Below, one piece after another: positions 16,731-24,448 of a DNA stretch of 64,000 nucleotides. Source of the DNA: Paenibacillus sp. SC116 (GTDB taxonomy: Bacteria > Bacillota > Bacilli > Paenibacillales > Paenibacillaceae). The stretch is from the NCBI RefSeq assembly GCF_024733555.1, contig NZ_JANIOF010000005.1, forward strand, positions 310,001-374,000, given 5' to 3'. Under the pieces are notes generated by a model, which did no database searches, was not told the origin of the DNA, and worked only from the letters and a program-made list of their open reading frames with translations. A program made the translations under genes and the position numbers. Positions within the stretch are counted from its first letter, which is position 1, and the number at the start of each line of letters is the position of its first letter.

Positions 16731-18473
16731 TTATTGAATTTGGATCGCTGCTGCATCCGCAGTAAAGTCTTTGTACGGAGAAGTATCGAACCCTTGGATA
16801 CGAGAGTTCGTTGTCAGCGTATCACGACGTTGGTACAAGAAGATTTGCGCTACTTCTTCATTCGTAATTTGATAAATTTCTTTGTAGTAGGCTTTGCGTT
16901 TCTCAAGATCGAACTCACTATTCGCTTGCTTGAACAACTCGTCTACACGTGCGTTTGAGAAGAAGTATTTATTTTGGTTTCCGCCTGTACGGAACGTTCC
17001 TTGTGCTATTTGAGGATTTGGTGTCAAAGCAGATGCTAAGAATACCATCTCGAAGTTGCCTTTTTCGACCTTATCCAACAATGCATTGAAGTCCATTTGA
17101 TCTGGAATGAACTCAATACCAAGCTGTGCGTAATTTTCTTTTGCGATTGGAATCAACACTTCATTAACTGTATTCGGTGTAGAAGCTGTAAATGTAATTG
17201 TGAACTTCTTACCATCCTTCTCACGAATACCGTCAGCGCCAACTTTCCAGCCTGCTTCATCAAGCAACGCTTTTGCTTTTTCAATATCGTATTCGTATTT
17301 ATTCACTTCATCCGTATAAGCCCAAGATACTTTGGACTGAGGTATGTTAATGACATCTGCAAGACCTTGGTATACACCATCAACGACATCTTGACGGTTC
17401 AAACCGTATACCAATGCTTGGCGTACACGCTTATCACTGAACTTCTCATCTTTGTGGTTCAAGCCGATAAATCCGTATCCATTCGTTGGGTTCAGCATCA
17501 AGTCAGCGAAGCCAAACTCTTGGATAGCTTGAACGTTGTCAAGCGTTGCAGAGATGAATGTATCACCATCTGTTTCACCTGTTTGAACCAATTGCATGTT
17601 TGTTTCTTCTGTTGTAGCTTTATAGATCAAGTTAGGTACTTTCGGCGCTCCCAAGAAGTAATTCGGGTTTGCTTTAAATACAACTTCTTGCTTCGGAACA
17701 AATTTCTCTAATGTATATGGACCAGAACCGACTGGATTCAAGAACGTGTCCTTCATCTTGCTCAAGTCACCTGGCTTGTATGCAGATTCATATACGTGCT
17801 TAGGCAAAATTCCAGTTCCACCGAATACGTCTAGAGACAATACAGATGGAGTCTCCAACGTAATTTCAACTGTTTTCGGATCAACTGCTTTCAATCCAGA
17901 TATGGATTGTGCTTTGCCTTCTTTATAGTCTTTTGCACCTACGACTGGCGCGTAAGCAAATGCATCACTCGGGCCATCATAAGATTTGTCATACAGCAAT
18001 GTTAATGTAAATACAACATCATCAGCTGTAACTGGCTTGCCATCGCTGAATTTTGCGTCTTTCAACGTAAATGTAATTGTTTTGTTGTCATCAGATACTT
18101 TATAGTCGCCAAGATGCGGTGCATAGGAACCGTCTTTTTGAATTTCCAATAATGTAGTGAATAGAAGATCGTTAACCCAAACATCATAACTAGATTCTTG
18201 GAATGCTGGGTGGAATACACCAGATGGTGCAGGCACGCCCAAAATGACTGTATCTTTACGAGCTGCTGCTGTTGCAGGCGCTTTGCTAGGATCCGTTGCT
18301 TTGATCAAACCTTCTGTTACTAGCTCGCCTTCAGCTGGCTTTTCACCTTCAGCAGGTGTCTCTACTTTTGTACCTGGGTCAGCTGGTTTTGCAGCATCTC
18401 CGCCGCCGCAAGCAGAAAGGATTAAAGAAAATGCCATTACTGCGCTAAGCAAGATTAATAGTTTCTTTTTCAT
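16731..18473 (-). CDS. oppA: Peptide ABC transporter substrate-binding lipoprotein, OppA/DppE-type
   Basis: The 580-residue extracellular solute-binding protein belongs to family 5. A lipoprotein signal peptide ends in the lipobox LSAC, so Cys22 should be lipidated and tether the protein outside the membrane. A linker rich in Ala, Pro, Glu and Lys follows, and then the SBP_bac_5 domain, with family features such as KFSDGKPVTADDVVFTLTLL and NPVGSGPYTLEKF. It captures peptides for the OppBCDF-type importer encoded downstream. The ATG follows GGGGG at 8 nt. A promoter about 170 bp upstream fits. Peptide specificity is unknown. Confidence 0.93.
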   Translation of the reverse strand: MKKKLLILLSAVMAFSLILSACGGGDAAKPADPGTKVETPAEGEKPAEGELVTEGLIKATDPSKAPATAAARKDTVILGVPAPSGVFHPAFQESSYDVWVNDLLFTTLLEIQKDGSYAPHLGDYKVSDDNKTITFTLKDAKFSDGKPVTADDVVFTLTLLYDKSYDGPSDAFAYAPVVGAKDYKEGKAQSISGLKAVDPKTVEITLETPSVLSLDVFGGTGILPKHVYESAYKPGDLSKMKDTFLNPVGSGPYTLEKFVPKQEVVFKANPNYFLGAPKVPNLIYKATTEETNMQLVQTGETDGDTFISATLDNVQAIQEFGFADLMLNPTNGYGFIGLNHKDEKFSDKRVRQALVYGLNRQDVVDGVYQGLADVINIPQSKVSWAYTDEVNKYEYDIEKAKALLDEAGWKVGADGIREKDGKKFTITFTASTPNTVNEVLIPIAKENYAQLGIEFIPDQMDFNALLDKVEKGNFEMVFLASALTPNPQIAQGTFRTGGNQNKYFFSNARVDELFKQANSEFDLEKRKAYYKEIYQITNEEVAQIFLYQRRDTLTTNSRIQGFDTSPYKDFTADAAAIQIQ

Positions 18474-18644
18474 GACCTTATCCCCCTAATCAATCTAAAT
18501 AATAAATAATCATCTAATTGCATATCTATAACCTTCTAGAATTATAGAATCTGCCGTTTTCTGCCTTTCCCACTAAGGTATCGAACATCGGTCAAATCCC
18601 CTCGTAACCCTAGTTCCATAAGCAGGAAACGAATATTTTTCATA

Positions 18645-18673
18645 ATACTACTTGATAATTAGGCTTTTGTAAA
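18645..18673 (-). promoter_or_regulatory. Candidate sigma-A promoter of the opp operon
   Basis: On the minus strand, -35 TTTACA (18673-18668), a 17-bp spacer and -10 TAGTAT (18650-18645), giving a leader of about 165 nt before oppA. Confidence 0.6.
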
Positions 18674-18687
18674 TCCCTATGTAAGCT

Positions 18688-18738
18688 TTATTTTGCAATT
18701 CTAGCACCACTTTTTGATAACATTTTTTTATCGATCAT
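18688..18738 (-). CDS. Possible 16-residue peptide upstream of oppA
   Basis: ATG at 18738-18736 follows a GGGGGG run at 4-5 nt and opens a 16-codon frame reading MIDKKMLSKSGARIAK, ending in TAA. It lies just upstream of the candidate opp promoter, so it would need its own promoter; none is clear. It has no similarity I recognise and could be chance. Listed because a small basic peptide beside a peptide importer deserves a check. Confidence 0.2.
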   Translation of the reverse strand: MIDKKMLSKSGARIAK

Positions 18739-18788
18739 ACAGCCCCCCATTGTTAAAAATATGTAATGTTATTAATGAAAGTAAATCA

Positions 18789-18836
18789 AATGGACAAATG
18801 TCCATTATGGGAGGACAGTGATATTGTCATGTCCTC
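18789..18836. repeat. Two inverted repeats sharing GGACA/TGTCC half-sites
   Basis: The first is AATGGACA-AA-TGTCCATT (18789-18806, perfect arms). The second is GAGGACA (18811-18817) with TGTCCTC (18830-18836) around a 12-nt centre that itself carries TGA/TCA. They could be tandem operator sites for a dimeric regulator. No regulator is assigned. Confidence 0.7.
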
Positions 18837-18897
18837 TTTGAAAGTGCATTTTTTCGTTTGCGAAAAGTTTGCATACTTTTTGCATAATCTATTTACA

Positions 18898-18938
18898 CAA
18901 AAAAACCTTGGTTTCTAAATGCTAGAAACCCAAGGTTT
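18898..18938 (-). terminator. Terminator of the polysaccharide deacetylase gene
   Basis: On the minus strand, AAACCTTGG-GTTTCTA pairs with TAGAAAC-CAAGGTTT with one bulge, followed by TTTTTTTGTG. Confidence 0.9.
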
Positions 18939-18964
18939 AATGATAGAAATAATATCCTATTTTA

Positions 18965-20335
18965 CTAAGTAGCACTAGGCGCTTTCTTCACCGCGTGCTC
19001 TGGACTAAGCAGCGTTTGCTCCTGCTTATTCGCTTCATATACATATGATTTCCCATATCTTGAAAGTAGCGTGTGACGTGACATAATGATCAACTTTGGA
19101 ACAAGTTGCTCCGTATGGTTACGGACCCGATTACTCCCAGAAGGATGAATAATACGCATAATAAGTCTCAAATAATACTTGCTTGCCCACGCGAAGATAC
19201 TTTTCGGTAAATCCTTTACCATAAACCCAAACTGCTCTGGGCCTCTATTAATCATACTGACCCCATAGAGCGCTTTGAACTCTGCATTCACCTCTGGGTG
19301 GGATTGAACGTAATCTGCCAACTCCGGTAGCGTGCGCTCTACATCTCGTATCATGTGAATCGCAATTTGCATCATATTGCGTGAACGCGTTCCGATCTCA
19401 TACAATCTACGATTGTCAAAATGAATCTCCAACACTTTATCATCTTGTTTCAGAACAGTTCCATCATCCATCGTTACTGGCTCTCCATGATAAGGACGCA
19501 TTCTAAAGTGGAAAATGGGCTGCTCTGGATTGGTTGTCTTCATACCGAACAGAATGTGGAACACTTGCTCATAGCCAAGCCATGCCTTCACGACCATACG
19601 CTTTAGCCAGGATGGATTCCGCACTTTATCAGCATCTGTAGCACGAATCAATTCATCTACGCGTACACAGCGCAAATCTTTCTGCTTCGCATCCTGAAGG
19701 AATCGTTCCAACGCAATCAGCATATTTGCTGGCGCATCCGCGTCAGCTCCAAGTGTTAAGCCGCAATCATGCAGCAAAAGAACTTCTCCGCCGCGACAAC
19801 TTTTGGACATACGCTTGTATAGACGCTCTGCTCCAACTTTCTTGCGCCAATCATTGAACATAGCCGACCAAAGTATAATTTGGATGTGTCCTAAATTGTT
19901 GAAATCAAATAAATTTACAATGCCCCAAGGAGGACGATAATAGATGGGGCGTTTGCCTGTTATCGAATCGATAATGTTAGATGTCTTTTCTATATGCTGC
20001 CTTACTGTTTTGGGACGCATAAACCAGTTTGTCTTATGAACATAATTGTGAATGCCTATGAGGTGACCTTCATCATGCATGCGTTTTAACAGCTCTGGGC
20101 ATTTCTCTGCTTGTATGCCTAGAACGAAAAAAGTAGCCTTAGCATTATATGTTTTCAATAAATCAAGAAGTTGGGCTGTATATTCAGGGTGAGGCCCATC
20201 ATCGAACGTTAGAGCAAGATCTCTCTCTGATTTCCCTTTCTTGAACACTCTAAATCCAAAAAGACGACTGATGACACCTGGTATAAATGCGTAAAACGTT
20301 AGTATATAAAAAGACCACAATAATATGACTTCCAT
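18965..20335 (-). CDS. Polysaccharide deacetylase (NodB domain) with C-terminal extension
   Basis: The 456-residue protein has an N-terminal membrane segment (about 3-20) that should anchor it at the cell surface. A carbohydrate-esterase-4 domain spans about 36-235: motif 1 TFDDGPH at 43-49, metal-binding HNYVH at 96-100, RPPWG at 134-138 and LLLHD at 187-190. These keep the catalytic Asp and zinc His residues that remove acetyl groups from N-acetylated glycans such as peptidoglycan. The remaining 220 residues form an additional domain of unknown role, possibly related to Bacillus YkoP (low certainty). The ATG follows GGGGAA at 8 nt. Confidence 0.87.
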   Translation of the reverse strand: MEVILLWSFYILTFYAFIPGVISRLFGFRVFKKGKSERDLALTFDDGPHPEYTAQLLDLLKTYNAKATFFVLGIQAEKCPELLKRMHDEGHLIGIHNYVHKTNWFMRPKTVRQHIEKTSNIIDSITGKRPIYYRPPWGIVNLFDFNNLGHIQIILWSAMFNDWRKKVGAERLYKRMSKSCRGGEVLLLHDCGLTLGADADAPANMLIALERFLQDAKQKDLRCVRVDELIRATDADKVRNPSWLKRMVVKAWLGYEQVFHILFGMKTTNPEQPIFHFRMRPYHGEPVTMDDGTVLKQDDKVLEIHFDNRRLYEIGTRSRNMMQIAIHMIRDVERTLPELADYVQSHPEVNAEFKALYGVSMINRGPEQFGFMVKDLPKSIFAWASKYYLRLIMRIIHPSGSNRVRNHTEQLVPKLIIMSRHTLLSRYGKSYVYEANKQEQTLLSPEHAVKKAPSAT

Positions 20336-20523
20336 ATTCGTGCTTCCCCGTTTCTACATGTCATTATGGCTTCCATTCATTGTATCATATTGGCTAAAAA
20401 AATAGGCAGATGATTTCATTTTCGTGTAGAATGATAAAGTAGAATGATTAGCAGTAAGCCTGTGTTAATTGGGATTGTTAGCAACATTTTAACCAAGCAG
20501 TAGGGAGGAGAATAAATCCAGCC

Positions 20524-21705
20524 ATGTTGGCATTTTATCGTAAATATTGGAAGACTGTTTTTGACATTGCCTTAGTTGTTTTAACTGTCTATTTAATTAT
20601 GTTTGCATTCAGCCGTTTATACGCAATTGCGGCACCCATATTTTTAGCACTTATCATTTTCTGGATTATTGAGCCGCTTGCTCGTAGATTATCACGAAGA
20701 GGCCTGCCCAAATCCATCGCTTCCGCTTTGTCTGTTATGCTGTTTGTACTCGTTATTCTTGGTTCGCTTATTGGAGCAGGAATCATTTTCACACAGCAAG
20801 TTGGGGATATCGTCAGTTCCATTCCTGCTCATCAGGAGGAATTAGTCAAACAAATTGGTGGAATTTCATCATTTTTACAAGACAAGTATAAAGATTTGCC
20901 TGATGACATTACAGCAAAAATGAATACGTATTTCCAAGACTTCGCTTCCAAAGTAGCAAAATGGATGACAAGCTTCCTAAACTGGCTTGTAACCCACGTC
21001 GCTTCATTCTCTACCTTTGTGATGAACTTTGGAATCGCCGTCGTTCTTGCATACTTCCTAAGTACAGAAATTGAGTCTTGGAGAAAAATTACGCAGGAAA
21101 AAACACCAAGAACATTCAAAAATGCTTTCGTGTTCCTAAAAGAAAATGTATTTCGTGGTATTGGAGCTTACCTTAAGGCGCAGCTCAAACTTATTTCGAT
21201 TACATTTACACTCGTTTTCATTTCATTAACGTTACTCGATGTAGGGCATGCATTCACAATTGCATTGCTATCCGCATTATTTGATATTTTGCCATTGCTA
21301 GGTGTACCTGTCATCTTCGTACCTTGGATTATTTATATGTTCATTGTCGGAAATACGACAATGGCAATATGGCTGACTGTAGTACTCGCTGTCACTATGG
21401 CTACACGCCAATTTCTTGAACCGAAGATTACAGGAAATACACTTGGTGTGTCTGCTTTCACGATGCTGTCGTTCATGATTGTATCCTTATCCTTGTTCGG
21501 TGTTGCTGGACTTATTTTGGCGCCAATTTTACTCATCTTACTCAAAGCTTTATACGATCAAGGGTATTTCCAACGATGGATTCGTATGCCTGTCGATGAG
21601 TTTGACTCCAATCCTCTCGTACCGAACGGTACACCTGTAACTGAGTCAAGTAAACCAAGCCAAGCAAGTTCAGCGGCAGATGAGCATGCAAAGCCAAATG
21701 AATAA
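20524..21705 (+). CDS. AI-2E family transporter (YtvI/TqsA-like)
   Basis: The 393-residue protein has about eight hydrophobic helices in the AI-2E (UPF0118) pattern. Two N-terminal helix pairs come first. A soluble amphipathic region follows around 90-150 (VGDIVSSIPAHQEELVKQIGG). Next comes a helix bundle with SALFDILPLLGVPVIFVPW, then the conserved LEPKITGNTLGVSAFTML box (about 300-317). The family includes the AI-2 exporter TqsA and Na+/H+ antiporters, so the transported species is unknown. A polar tail rich in Ser and Ala ends the protein. The ATG lies about 13 nt from GGGAGGAG, a wide but usable spacing. Confidence 0.85.
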   Translation: MLAFYRKYWKTVFDIALVVLTVYLIMFAFSRLYAIAAPIFLALIIFWIIEPLARRLSRRGLPKSIASALSVMLFVLVILGSLIGAGIIFTQQVGDIVSSIPAHQEELVKQIGGISSFLQDKYKDLPDDITAKMNTYFQDFASKVAKWMTSFLNWLVTHVASFSTFVMNFGIAVVLAYFLSTEIESWRKITQEKTPRTFKNAFVFLKENVFRGIGAYLKAQLKLISITFTLVFISLTLLDVGHAFTIALLSALFDILPLLGVPVIFVPWIIYMFIVGNTTMAIWLTVVLAVTMATRQFLEPKITGNTLGVSAFTMLSFMIVSLSLFGVAGLILAPILLILLKALYDQGYFQRWIRMPVDEFDSNPLVPNGTPVTESSKPSQASSAADEHAKPNE

Positions 21706-21726
21706 GAGTAAGCCTGATAATAAAAA

Positions 21727-21797
21727 GAACCGCACATAAGAGCGGTTCAGAATGTTGAACCCTTGTATTTTTTAAATACAGGGGTTCTTTCGTTTTA
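21727..21797 (+). terminator. Double hairpin terminator after the AI-2E gene
   Basis: A first hairpin GAACCGC/GCGGTTC (21727-21748) is followed by a longer one, AACCCTTGTATTT with AAATACAGGGGTT, and then TTCTTTCGTTTT. It separates two convergent genes. Confidence 0.8.
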
Positions 21798-21802
21798 TAC
21801 AA

Positions 21803-22321
21803 TTATAGGGATTTGGCAGCTGCCATGACTTCTGTAAGCGTCCCTGCTGTATGAATCATTTCATTATTTTTGATAAAACTATGCTTAATGACCGCATCAT
21901 CAATGACCTTCTCGAACTGTCCTCCTAAGGAATCAGACTTAGGATTCAAAAAGATCGTGTATTCCTCAACAAGAACTTTGTTGTTCGGCTTAAAAGTTAT
22001 AAATACATCTTCCTCATCTTTTCTCGATCCTATCGGATAGATGTAATCAAACCCTGATTTAAATGTATAGTTGTAATCACCATTATGAATCATTGCTGTT
22101 ACGTCTTTCGGAACGTAGAAATGCACCCTTTTGATTACCCCATCGTTAATAACGTTTATGTTATTTTTAAAAAGTGCTTTACCCACAATAGGTTTCTCTG
22201 CCCATTCGAATGACCCAAGCGGCTTACTTTGACTACCTTTCACATTCATAATGCTAAATACAATGATAGCAATTACTATTATAATAAGTGCTGCTGTTGA
22301 TAATTTTACTTTTCTAGTCAT
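21803..22321 (-). CDS. Hypothetical membrane-anchored protein
   Basis: The 172-residue protein begins MTRKVKLS, followed by a single hydrophobic helix (about residues 8-26), and then a roughly 145-residue region predicted to lie outside the membrane. No family is recognised; it contains several Lys-rich beta-strand-like segments. The start at 22321 is chosen because AAGGAG lies 12 nt upstream, whereas longer in-frame starts overlap the preceding gene. It lies 106 bp downstream of the HAAS-SEDS gene on the same strand and may belong to its PadR-controlled operon. That link is inference. Confidence 0.6.
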   Translation of the reverse strand: MTRKVKLSTAALIIIVIAIIVFSIMNVKGSQSKPLGSFEWAEKPIVGKALFKNNINVINDGVIKRVHFYVPKDVTAMIHNGDYNYTFKSGFDYIYPIGSRKDEEDVFITFKPNNKVLVEEYTIFLNPKSDSLGGQFEKVIDDAVIKHSFIKNNEMIHTAGTLTEVMAAAKSL

Positions 22322-22427
22322 ACTATATGTTCGCTCCTTAACAATTCCATACAAGTTCATACATAGCGGAATCATCATATTCGATCGAGTGCTATGACCT
22401 GTGACTTCTGTTAAATCAATCAACGAT

Positions 22428-23816
22428 TTATTTTTCAATCGGCCTTGACAGCTGAGAATGACTATACATATCTTTTCTCCGATATACACTTAGCATAAGC
22501 CCGACTACAGCAAAATCAAAGACAACCGTTAAATAGCTCCAATTCATTAGTGGCAACGTATCTGCAAATGGATAGATGTTCAGACATAATAATATATTAG
22601 CTATAAAGTCCACGCTTAATACTGTAATTAATCCAGTAACTAACCCTCTAGCATATCCATCCTTAAGTAACGTCCCCATCCGCAATACTCTTTTAATAAA
22701 CAAAATGGCACATATAATTACAATTACACCAAATACCCAGCCCAGGCTGTGAATTGTAAAGGATAATTGGAACTCACTACTACGAGGATACATATCTATG
22801 CTCCTCTTAGTTAATCCGAAACCCTGTCCCCACATCCCAGCCGATTCAAGTAATTTCATAGAAAAATTACTGACGGTACCTGGACCTTGATTTAAACCGT
22901 ATACAAAATAATCTCGATATTGCTCTAAAATACTGTTTATTGCTATCCAATGGGAACCTTTTGCTGTACCACCAATCAACATAATCAAGCCCATTAATAG
23001 AGCACCAGATCCGCTGAACAATAAAAGTAATTTCCTTCGTCCCGCTAATAACAATAAAACAACTAGTCCTACACAGTAACCAAAGAAGGAGTCCACCCCC
23101 GGGTAAAACGAGTAGACTAAAATAGGCAATAACGCACATACTATCACATTATAATCTACAAAACGGCTTTCCATTTCTCCACGTTGCTGGTCTTGCCTAT
23201 GTAATTGCAGTATCCCAGCAAAAGAAATAAGGAATAAAAACGGCGATAAATCATTCAGTTGAGCGTAAACCATGTAGAAAAAGTCCCATTGAGACGAACT
23301 CATGTCATCTTGAAGGAAGTAAACCGCATATATACCAAATATTTGGGTAACGACCAATACCGCAAGAGTTATAAGGTATAACGGCCAAGAGAACCGAAGC
23401 AGCTTACGATAATCGAAAAAGTATAACGCGATCATCACAGAAATGCCTATGAAGCCATATATTAAGCCTTGTTTAATAGAGAAATTTACAGCTAGATTTA
23501 GTAGTATAATCAGTGCAATACCTACCATACCTGCCACTAACGCGATAACGCTCCATTCCGGCTTAGGTTTATGTGCAATATGTAGTCCTCTTCCTACTTC
23601 CTCGGGATTTCCCATCTGCTTAAGAACGTAGGATACCGTTTCATCTAGAGTCATATTATTAAGATAACTACATTCATCTGCTAACTCTTGTATATGACAC
23701 AACAATTCATTTCGTATATCCTCATGTACATCTTTTGCCTTGACTTGACCACAAACACACTCCAAATATTGAACGATGAGAGGATGTTCAACAAAACCCT
23801 TTATGCCGGCACTCAT
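22428..23816 (-). CDS. HAAS-domain SEDS (FtsW/RodA/SpoVE-like) membrane protein
   Basis: The 462-residue protein is a fusion. Residues 10-80 are a soluble helical segment with GQVKAKDVHEDIRNELLCHI and MGNPEEVGRGL, as found in HAAS/DUF1700-type proteins paired with PadR regulators. Residues 88-446 are about ten membrane helices of the SEDS family, which polymerises lipid II into glycan strands. Family landmarks are SAGMWGQGFGLTK (326-337) and a C-terminal block matching the usual PFxSYGG region (NIYPFADTLPLMNWSYLT). Where FtsW/RodA have a catalytic Asp in HTDF, this protein has SSEF with Glu348, so activity is uncertain. It overlaps padR by 4 bp (ATGA), with GGGAGGG before the ATG. Confidence 0.78.
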   Translation of the reverse strand: MSAGIKGFVEHPLIVQYLECVCGQVKAKDVHEDIRNELLCHIQELADECSYLNNMTLDETVSYVLKQMGNPEEVGRGLHIAHKPKPEWSVIALVAGMVGIALIILLNLAVNFSIKQGLIYGFIGISVMIALYFFDYRKLLRFSWPLYLITLAVLVVTQIFGIYAVYFLQDDMSSSQWDFFYMVYAQLNDLSPFLFLISFAGILQLHRQDQQRGEMESRFVDYNVIVCALLPILVYSFYPGVDSFFGYCVGLVVLLLLAGRRKLLLLFSGSGALLMGLIMLIGGTAKGSHWIAINSILEQYRDYFVYGLNQGPGTVSNFSMKLLESAGMWGQGFGLTKRSIDMYPRSSEFQLSFTIHSLGWVFGVIVIICAILFIKRVLRMGTLLKDGYARGLVTGLITVLSVDFIANILLCLNIYPFADTLPLMNWSYLTVVFDFAVVGLMLSVYRRKDMYSHSQLSRPIEK

Positions 23817-24145
23817 AAACTGCCCTCCCCAATTACCCGGTCAACCGTCGAGCGGAACAATAGCCATTCCTGTTTTTTATCGACGAGTTGTAAGCTTCCT
23901 TCTTCTGTTAGCCTGTAGTACTTACGCTTGCGTCCGCCTTCTTCATTCCAATAGGACTCGACTAGTCGATCGACCTCAAGCGTATGTAAGATAGGATACA
24001 ATGTACCTTCCTTGAAGGTGAATATTCCCTCTGAACGCAGCTCGATCTCCTTCGTCATTTCATACCCATACATGTCCTTTCGGTTAAGTAGAGTCAGTAT
24101 AAGAATAACCGTGCTGCCTTTCATTAACTCCTTCTTAATTTTCAT
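23813..24145 (-). CDS. PadR family transcriptional regulator
   Basis: The regulator has about 110 residues. A PadR winged helix is visible: MKGSTVILILTLLNRKDMYGYEMTKEI, then the diagnostic FKEGTLYPILHTLE recognition region and the EEGGRKRKYYRLTEEG wing. The short C-terminal helix means it belongs to the small PadR subfamily that is usually encoded with HAAS-domain membrane proteins and represses its own operon. The ATG at 24145 follows GGAGGG at 7 nt; a longer in-frame start would lie within the upstream repeats. It is translationally coupled to the HAAS-SEDS gene. Confidence 0.9.
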   Translation of the reverse strand: MKIKKELMKGSTVILILTLLNRKDMYGYEMTKEIELRSEGIFTFKEGTLYPILHTLEVDRLVESYWNEEGGRKRKYYRLTEEGSLQLVDKKQEWLLFRSTVDRVIGEGSL

Positions 24146-24159
24146 CCTATATCCCTCCA

Positions 24160-24215
24160 TATGCATCGAGTTACTATACATCGATAATCTATACATCGAG
24201 TTTCTATGTATTAAT
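24160..24215. repeat. 15-bp-period direct repeats upstream of padR, likely operator
   Basis: TAT(G/A)CATCGA(G/T) occurs at 24160, 24175 and 24190, exactly 15 bp apart, with a degenerate fourth copy (TATGTATTAAT) at 24205. The last two units also form an inverted repeat ATACAT-N9-ATGTAT (24191-24211). The array begins 15 bp from the padR start, where an autoregulatory operator would lie. The rest of the 24216-24415 gap shows no gene. Confidence 0.75.
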
Positions 24216-24415
24216 ATAAGCTACAATTCCATTTTAAGCAAGTCATTTATAGATACCAGTATATGTATACAACTTTCTACACAATTCTACATTACCTCTC
24301 TCGACCTTCCAGATGATGTCTCATTTCAAGCATCGCTTCTCTTTGCTAAAAGACAGTCGTTGTAGTCTTATTCAACACTCTCATACTAGGGATGACATTC
24401 ATACTGCGCACCATC

Positions 24416-24448
24416 TCAAAAAGGCGTCTCCCTTAACGGGGACGCCTT
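24416..24448 (-). terminator. Terminator of the class B PBP gene
   Basis: On the minus strand, AAGGCGTC (24448-24441) pairs with GACGCCTT (24428-24421), then TTTTTGAG. The hairpin begins at the stop codon of the gene. Confidence 0.85.

Larger units (their letters stand above)
18474..18964. other. Long intergenic region upstream of the opp operon
   Basis: About 490 bp. From left to right it holds the likely oppA promoter (18645-18673), a possible 16-codon reading frame on the minus strand (18688-18738), two inverted repeats sharing GGACA/TGTCC half-sites (18789-18836), several TTTGC-containing repeats near 18850-18885, and the terminator of the deacetylase gene (18898-18938). No longer gene was found on either strand. 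Confidence 0.6.

Noticed and set aside
17097-17711. Open frame of 204 codons on the plus strand
   Set aside because: Antisense to oppA; Cys- and Phe-rich shadow composition.
18829-18918. Possible 29-codon plus-strand frame (starting MSSLKVHFFV)
   Set aside because: GGGAGG is about 14 nt away and the frame runs into the deacetylase terminator; likely chance.
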